Assembly (NCBI GenBank): GCA_026225945.1
Contig: JAMJFZ010001264.1
Span: 834,501 to 898,500 of the forward strand
Source: Cricetomys ansorgei
Taxonomy: Eukaryota; Chordata; Mammalia; Rodentia; Nesomyidae
DNA length: 64,000 nucleotides
Direction: 5' to 3'
A program made the position numbers and the translations under genes. Each line of letters begins with the position of its first letter. The first letter of the stretch is position 1. Of the stretch, positions 58,501 to 64,000 are shown in pieces. The notes under the pieces were generated by a model. It ran no database searches. It had not been told where the DNA came from and saw only the letters and a program-made list of their open reading frames with translations.

Positions 58501-60544
58501 TGAGTCAGCAGATGTCTTGACACATCTGGCCAAGCCTCCAGTGGTCTTTGTCACTGAACCTGAAAAAAAAAAAACAGCCCAACTATACATTTTATGACAT
58601 TTTCTAGTAATATACTTAAATCACATGGAAGAACTAAAAGCAAATCATTTGCTTTAATATTTAATTAACTGTAAGATTTGCTAGGACCTAGACCTTTCCC
58701 CCCGCTATGAAGACACCTTGTGTACCTTGTGGCTCTTCCCAATGTCTACAAAAGCACACAATTCTCTTCCCTCAAACTCTAGACTCAAGGGTTATGTGTG
58801 TTGGGGTGTACCTCACTATGGGTGCAGCCAGCCTTCTCTCTGCGAGTTCATTCCAACAGGAGGGCAGATTCACCAGCCACTGGTCTGAAAATCTTTGAAA
58901 GCAAAGTCATGTCTGTAACTAATATACGCAGATGCCTTTTCTGTTATTACCTAAATAATAACATAGAAGACATGCACTTAGCATTTATATGTATCAAGTA
59001 CTTAAAGTAATCTAGAGATGATTTGTGTATATGGGAGGAGATTTGTAGATACACTGAATTACTATGCAATTTACTCAAGGAATGCAAACATCTGTGGATT
59101 TCTTTTCTGCTAGGGTCTTGGATCTAGTCACTCACAAGGAAAACTGTATTATTTTTTCTTTTTCACAGTTTGATAAACTTGAAACCACCTACTTTGTTCA
59201 GGGCATGGGTCCATGATATTGGGTCCACTTTAATTGAAATGTTGACAATGTTCAAAGTCAGGAAAACATCAGGAATGATCAGTCTATATTGGAAACAATG
59301 AAAATTTCATTTTCTGAGGCTTTTCGGCTGGCACTTACATCACCTGGTACCTAGACTCAAATTGCAAGAATGGATAAAAATAGCAGATTATTTTTAAAGG
59401 CTGATCTACTTGAGAGTGCCTTAAGGGGTTCCAAATTCCTTATCAGCCGGTGGAGAGACCCTGTCTGTAGAAGTCATGAGAGGTCTACACTTGTCTCTGC
59501 ATCCTGCTGCCTGTACATCTGAGGTTAGATCTAGGATGCTGTTGCCAGGCAAGAGAGGATGCTGTTAGTGCATGCAGTTGGTAGGTAAAGGTTGAGACAT
59601 CCAGTGAAGCTGATGCTATTTGTCCTTTGATTCTTACTTTGCTCTGTTGCCTTGACGACTGCCATGAAAGGAAGACTGTCTGGAACACAGAACGCTTAAA
59701 AACCTCCCATGGAACTTGCTCATGGTTCTGTGGCTATGTCCTACCTTTTAGGACCATGGACTTGTTATCTTTAAGGGTACTGTGGGGTTGCCCTAGGCTG
59801 TCCCAGTGCATGAAACATCTCCCTCTGCAGCAGGTGGGGCATGGCTTCCATCACACTGCAAGTTCTCCAGAGGAAGCGCATACCCCAGGGAGTCTCTGAA
59901 ATCACAAGCATTTAGAGGAAAATTGAAGCTCTGTGGAATTTCAATCTGCTTTCCCTAAAAAGGCATATAGTTTTAAATCATTGCTCTATTAAGTCTTTTG
60001 TATTCCCCAGCTAGTACTCTCTGTGTTTCCGTTTTTCTACCCACCCCCTCCTTAGCTCCTGAGTTATTCTGCCACAACTTTCTTCTCATGTGTCCCTGTG
60101 ACTCATAAGTGGATAACAGTTTCTTATTTTGGCCCATGGAGATTAACTTCTGTCCCAGCAGTTGGTCCACTTCTCCCGAGGAGAGATACCAGAAGGATTA
60201 AGGGAACTTTGCTGCCCCAGAGCTTTTGTGTGGAAGTTTCTTCCTTCTTAGAGCAAGGATTTCATACCATAGAGAAGTCACGCAAGCATTCTGAAGTTCT
60301 GACTTCTAAGCTTGTGCTGTTGATATTGAAGTGACACAATTCCCATCAAGGTGAAGGTCCCTGGCTGTGAGAGAGTGCTGGAATTGGGAATGGAAGAAGC
60401 CCCACTTCATTATATTCTTGTTCTATGATTATGTTCTTCTTGGATCCCATGTAAATTCTGGGGCTTGGCAAAAGTCATTGAAATAGAGATCGATACCTGG
60501 TCTTGACTAAAGAGGCACCGCTAAGCATTTAGAGCCACTCCGAG
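58501..60544. other. Unique sequence
   Basis: An A run lies at 58563-58574. No gene, RNA or clear repeat was supported across this 2 kb. Confidence 0.45.
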
Positions 60545-60690
60545 GGAAGCTTAGTGCAGCTAATGTATTTTATATACGAGGAAACTAAGTCAGAGCAGGG
60601 AAAACATATTCAATGTCATGTAACCAAACAGCATAGCTAAGATAAGGATAGAATACTGATCTCTTAAGAATCCAGCCAGTTCTAACTCTG
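60545..60690 (-). repeat. MIR SINE fragment
   Basis: TTTTATATACGAGGAAACTA, AGTCAGAGCAGGG and ATGTCATGTAACCAAACAGC are a reverse MIR core. Confidence 0.65.
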
Positions 60691-61136
60691 CTTATTCTCA
60701 GTATTAGTATATTTCTCTGGGACAACAGAGTTGAAAGAACTCATATAGACAGGATACAACTGTTTTGTTGGGATTTGTAGTGTTAAACATTCTTAGTAAA
60801 GACAAAGAATATTCAAGACCTTTGGAAGAGGTCAATGAACTGAGGAATTTCTCCTGTGATCTTTATACTTCATTTAATCGCTGTCATTCATTGTGTATGG
60901 GAACAGTATGTGAAGCATTGGCAGACATGGGAGCAAGACAGTGGCTTAGTGCTGCATAATCTCACCAAAAGCATGCACAGAATGCAGGATTTGACCCACA
61001 TATTGAAAAAAGGATTCCAGTAGGAGTTAGTCTCAGCAAATCCTGTAAAGTAGAGAAAGCAAAATTAATGTGTAGAAATAGGAATATCTCAACTTCCTTT
61101 TCCTGGAACACAAGCTCCTATAGGAGAAGACCTATG
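60691..61136. other. Unique sequence
   Basis: No gene or repeat was supported. Confidence 0.45.
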
Positions 61137-61137
61137 A

Positions 61138-61186
<49 letters not shown>

Positions 61187-61215
61187 ATATCACCCATCTA
61201 ATATATATATATATA
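61137..61215. repeat. (TCTA)n and (TA)n microsatellites
   Basis: About 12 TCTA units (61137-61186), a short spacer, then a TA run (61202-61214). Confidence 0.95.
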
Positions 61216-61488
61216 AAATGCATATTAAGATTTAATATTTTTAATATTTCATATTTTTACTTCTTAACAATTTTTAACAGTTTCCTACATGTATAGAATA
61301 TTTTTTTTTGTTATTTTCACCTATATTACCCTCCTCTCATCTGTCCTTATTCTGCTGAAAACCCCTTCTTTACAACAAGCTACTTTTCTACTTTTATTTC
61401 TTTCTGTTTGTGTGACCCATTGAATTTGATTGTAGTTGCTTTGACAATATAGGTAGGAGATTATTTCCCAGAACCTGGGTAACTTATT

Positions 61489-61494
61489 AGTGGC
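61489..61494. repeat. Predicted target-site duplication
   Basis: IAP insertions duplicate 6 bases. The 6 bases flanking the 3' LTR are AGTGGC; the partner copy should follow the 5' LTR at about 64145-64150, outside this window, so the duplication is predicted rather than seen. Confidence 0.4.
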
Positions 61495-61816
61495 TGTGGA
61501 CGCCCGCCTCGCCTGCAAGGAAGACGCCGCACACAGGATTCTTCTGGTTCACACTTTATTGAGGACAGCCGTTCAATTAAGTGTTGAGAGCGAAAGACCC
61601 TGATTGCAAAAGGCACCCTGCTTATATAGAGCATAGGGCTACGTGACCATCAATGATTGGATACTCGTCCAGACCCTCATTAGCATGGAGGGAGGCGGCA
61701 AGGACTGCTCACCTGCGCCTGCGCTGTAACTTGTTTACTCCAAATGCGAGCAAGAAGAACCCGGAAGCAGGAAACCGGCGCCATCTTGTAATGGCGTTTC
61801 AACTCGACTCCCAACA
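61495..61816 (-). repeat. 3' LTR of the IAP-like provirus
   Basis: The 322-base LTR starts TGTTGGGAGTC and ends ...GTCCACA on the minus strand, with TG...CA ends. In reading order it has a CAAGATGGCG YY1-type motif (61779-61788), a CCAAT box (61656-61660), a GTCACGT motif (61641-61647), a TATATAA box (61622-61628) and an AATAAA polyadenylation signal (61555-61560). The short distance between TATA box and AATAAA suits the compact R region of IAP LTRs. It differs from the visible part of the 5' LTR at 3 of 178 positions. Confidence 0.93.
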
Positions 61817-61830
61817 TCTCCCCCTTTTAT
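61817..61830 (-). other. Polypurine tract
   Basis: On the minus strand a purine-rich AAAAGGGGGAGA run abuts the LTR start, where plus-strand DNA synthesis begins in retroviruses. Confidence 0.85.
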
Positions 61831-62316
61831 ATTAAATTGAGGACAAAGGAACATGCTAAGTCACCGATCAACCCCCTCCATCTACGGAGGTGAGGATCAA
61901 GGAAGTTAAGCATGTCCTAAATACCCAGGTTACCTTATCTCGTGCAATGAGGAGAACCTCTGAGATGTGCAAAGGCTAACCTTGGGTCGAATAAGGGATG
62001 TGCCTATTCTTGGTGCAATGGAAGCAAGTCCTCAAGGTGCAAAGGCCACATGCCCTAAATTGTCTAAAAGGGAAACATGTGGTGGAGATGAACTTCTGTT
62101 GCATTGGTTCTGACAACATACAGCTCAACAATCAAAAGGAGGGTTGGATATTACATACCAACCATCGACCTAACGATAGCCTATTGTTTAAGCGTTGCTA
62201 ACCAGGCTGCAGGGGAATGTCCCACATCAAGGGCGGCAAATGCTTGAATAATCATCGCTGTCTCTGTCTATGCATTTTACAAAGGCACCAAAAGCATACA
62301 AATACAGAAGCAATCA
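61831..62316 (-). other. Proviral 3' region without open frame
   Basis: About 490 bases between the Env stop and the polypurine tract have no long frame and are probably degraded or rearranged env and 3' untranslated sequence. The rest of the surface subunit and the transmembrane subunit were not recognised. Confidence 0.55.
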
Positions 62317-62688
62317 TCACAAAATATATGTGCCATTAGCATAATCCTCATCGCTATCGCCTCCTATCCAATCATCTTCATTTACCCAAACTGCACCAGA
62401 GTTGGAAAGTTGTATGCAACCAGTTTCATCAACCAAAGTAAAACAGAGTGTTCCATTTAGGGGGAGTGTACGATTTTCCCCTACACCACTATTTTGAGAG
62501 TCATAAAGCAAATAGGCAAGATCAAGACTAGAGTTCGTAGCAAAGAAGTGTGGGAAAACTTGAGCATCATGCATCACTGGCATTGGTATGGGGAGTGTTG
62601 TTAGTATTCCCCGTCGTTGTTCTGTGCGTATCGGGGGCCACTTTATCAGGATCATCTGTAGAGCCAATAGCGTTTTCAAGATCCTCAT
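62317..62688 (-). pseudogene. env: Truncated retroviral env (SU N-terminal part)
   Basis: The 123-codon frame sits just after integrase and overlaps the Gag-integrase frame by 122 bases in another phase, the place where betaretroviral env starts. Sequons for N-glycosylation are at residues 52 (NSS), 72 (NRT), 78 (NGT) and 118 (NGT), and cysteines at 82 and 91, consistent with an Env surface-subunit N-terminus. The first residues form a moderately hydrophobic stretch rather than a clean signal peptide, and the true start may be upstream. A stop after residue 123 ends it, so there is no fusion peptide or membrane anchor. It would be non-functional as an entry protein. The Env identity is inferred from position and sequons. 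Confidence 0.6.
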
Positions 62689-63703
62689 CCTGTTCTTGAT
62701 CTTCTAAGGGCTGTTTCACCGTTCTCGTCAGACGAGCAGGCACCCAAATGGGGTTTTCTTGGTCCTGAGGAAAAACACAAACAGCTCCCCTGGATCTTAT
62801 TAAAACTTGATCCGGGCCCTTCCATTGATTAGACAATACATCTTTCCACTTGACATTTTCTAGTGGAGGTTGTGTAGACATAGCATGTCTATCTGCTGCA
62901 GATCTTCCAGCAGCATCCAAATTCAAAAAATTTAAGGTAAATAATATAAGGGAAATGGTACTTTTAGGTCCCATACTGGGGCCGCCTATTCCCCCTTTTT
63001 GTTTTTGTAGATAAACCTTGAGAGTGCCATTAGCACTTTTTGAGGTTTTATTTCTCTGTTTTTTCTTAGCCTTAGGCAGGTTAGGAAGAGGGGGCGCAGA
63101 GGGAGCCGCCGGAGCGTATGGCTCAGGACGGTAACGTTCTTCCTCATAGCGCGCAGCTTCCTCTTCTAGTTCTGTTTGTTCTTCTGTATCCAGTTTCTCT
63201 TCTGACCCCGAAGTTTCTGAGTCTGTGGTTTCTGAGTCAGAAGAGGAACTACTAGTTTCATCACTGGTTATTTTTAAATTTTCAAATTCTGCTAGTACTG
63301 GGTATAACCTTTTTTGACTATTCATTTGTTCTTTCTTTTTTTCTTTTTTCTCTTTTTCTACCCTTTTTATCTCTTTTTTAGGCCTCTCCCTCTTTTCTGT
63401 TTCTGACATGCTGTCTTGATGTTCTGCCAATGTACGCTGTCCTTCTTTTACCCTTTCTTGACATCGCTTATCTTCTAAGCAAGCTTTAACCATACACCAT
63501 AGTGGCCATGTGCCGGCGCGGAGACCTCCCTTTTCCTTTTCCCTTTGCAAATCTCCTCCTAGCTTACCCCAAGAAGGGATTGTAAGAGACCCAGTGGTTC
63601 CTGGGCGATGACAATTTAGACAAGGGCAACAAGCAAGAACAACAATAATCATACAAGCAAAAATGACCGCGCCTAGTGCAGGGTCAATCTCACAAAACAG
63701 CAT
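62567..63703 (-). CDS. Defective Gag-integrase fusion ORF of the IAP-like provirus
   Basis: This is the longest open frame of the window, 378 codons. Residues 1-30 hold a hydrophobic segment (about 7-26) followed by cysteines, like the ER-targeting N-terminus of IAP Gag. Residues 90-130 are lysine/glutamate-rich, 145-190 serine- and glutamate-rich, and 193-210 proline-rich, as in the matrix-side part of Gag. Near residue 222-226 (about 63030) it switches, in frame, to integrase: [12 protein letters not shown], then [15 protein letters not shown], then the C-terminal domain [17 protein letters not shown]...GAVCVFPQ. The integrase catalytic glutamate should lie just before the join and is missing, as are capsid, nucleocapsid, protease and reverse transcriptase. 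The last 40 residues are acidic and threonine/asparagine-rich. The ATG follows the primer site by 97 bases. Confidence 0.85.
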   Translation of the reverse strand: MLFCEIDPALGAVIFACMIIVVLACCPCLNCHRPGTTGSLTIPSWGKLGGDLQREKEKGGLRAGTWPLWCMVKACLEDKRCQERVKEGQRTLAEHQDSMSETEKRERPKKEIKRVEKEKKEKKKEQMNSQKRLYPVLAEFENLKITSDETSSSSSDSETTDSETSGSEEKLDTEEQTELEEEAARYEEERYRPEPYAPAAPSAPPLPNLPKAKKKQRNKTSKSANGTLKVYLQKQKGGIGGPSMGPKSTISLILFTLNFLNLDAAGRSAADRHAMSTQPPLENVKWKDVLSNQWKGPDQVLIRSRGAVCVFPQDQENPIWVPARLTRTVKQPLEDQEQDEDLENAIGSTDDPDKVAPDTHRTTTGNTNNTPHTNASDA

Positions 63704-63800
63704 ACCTCTCAGAAAGAGTCTGGATCCACTTTCGTCCCACGCTCCAGTTCTGAATCCTCCTGAAAACAGGGGTCTTCGCCGGTGCTCAGCTGATGGTCAG

Positions 63801-63820
63801 GTTCCCGGGTTTCGGCACCA
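63801..63820 (-). other. tRNA-Phe primer-binding site
   Basis: On the minus strand TGGTGCCGAAACCCGGGA (63820-63803) is complementary to the 3' end of tRNA-Phe, the primer typical of IAP. Two bases (TT) separate it from the LTR end at 63823. Confidence 0.93.
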
Positions 63821-63822
63821 AA

Positions 63823-64000
63823 TGTGGACGCCCGCCTCGCCTGCAAGGAAGACGCCGCACACAGGATTCTTCTGGTTCACGCTTTATTGAGGACAGCCGT
63901 TCAATTAAGTCTTGAGAGCGAAAGACCCTGATTGCAAAAGGCACCCTGCTTATATAGAGCATAGGGCTACGTGACCGTCAATGATTGGATACTCGTCCAG
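63823..64000 (-). repeat. 5' LTR of the IAP-like provirus, partial
   Basis: The final 178 bases of the 5' LTR in reading direction are present, including the AATAAA signal (63883-63888) and TATATAA (63950-63956). The remaining roughly 144 bases of U3, which hold the YY1-type motif in the other LTR, lie beyond the window. Confidence 0.92.

Larger units (their letters stand above)
61495..64000 (-). mobile_element. IAP-like endogenous retrovirus, internally deleted, partial
   Basis: The element has matching LTRs at 61495-61816 and 63823 onward, a polypurine tract beside the first and a tRNA-Phe primer-binding site beside the second, all in minus-strand order. The internal part is only 2006 bases, against several kilobases in a full-length IAP. 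It holds a Gag-integrase fusion frame and an Env start. Protease, reverse transcriptase, RNase H and the integrase core are missing. IAP elements are rodent class II (betaretrovirus-like) retroelements. The copy lacks the proteins to move by itself but keeps LTRs, primer site and polypurine tract. The 5' LTR runs past the window end. Confidence 0.92.

Noticed and set aside
61653..62201. Plus-strand frames within the LTR and proviral 3' region
   Set aside because: They are antisense to the provirus and have no domain; shadows of retroviral sequence.
1..64000. A previously undescribed multi-gene system
   Set aside because: Apart from the defective provirus there is no cluster of coding genes; everything else resolves into noncoding DNA, repeats and chance frames.

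Overview
The window is nuclear DNA from a muroid rodent. The evidence is the repeat content: many B1, B2/B3, B4 and ID short interspersed elements, rodent Lx-type LINE-1 3' ends, a URR1-type hAT transposon, rodent-style microsatellites, and an intracisternal-A-particle (IAP) class endogenous retrovirus with a tRNA-Phe primer site. The species cannot be fixed from this evidence. No bacterial, operon-like or CRISPR structure is present, and I found no complete cellular protein-coding gene. Nearly all open reading frames are low-complexity or repeat-derived.

Layout. Positions 1-660 are GC-rich and look like a promoter or CpG-island edge, with GC-box and CCAAT motifs pointing leftwards out of the window and a long GGA tract. 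From 0.66 to about 40 kb the DNA is AT-leaning intergenic or intronic sequence with SINEs, L1 tails, ancient MIR/L2 fragments and microsatellites. Around 40.2-40.5 kb is a compact CpG-containing block with a TATA-like motif and a consensus splice donor (40493), a candidate alternative first exon. From 40.5 to 61.4 kb the sequence is repeat-poor to moderate. It holds a 5S rRNA-derived pseudogene (45.23 kb), a homeodomain-motif-dense block that looks like a conserved noncoding element (49.46-49.7 kb) and an unrecognised 91-codon minus-strand reading frame (55.3 kb).

The one coding-competent locus is at the right edge. From 61495 past the window end lies a minus-strand, internally deleted IAP-like provirus. 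Its order in reading direction is 5' LTR (partial), tRNA-Phe primer site, a 378-codon frame joining the N-terminal part of Gag to the C-terminal part of integrase, an overlapping truncated Env start, polypurine tract and 3' LTR. The two LTRs differ at 3 of 178 comparable bases, so the insertion looks young. Protease, reverse transcriptase and the integrase catalytic residues are gone, so it could move only if proteins were supplied in trans.

No convincing new biological system was seen. The most interesting items are the open Gag-integrase fusion, an IAP-type Gag start together with an Env remnant, the candidate first exon, and the homeodomain-motif block. All repeat-family names come from reading the sequence by eye and boundaries are approximate to tens of bases.
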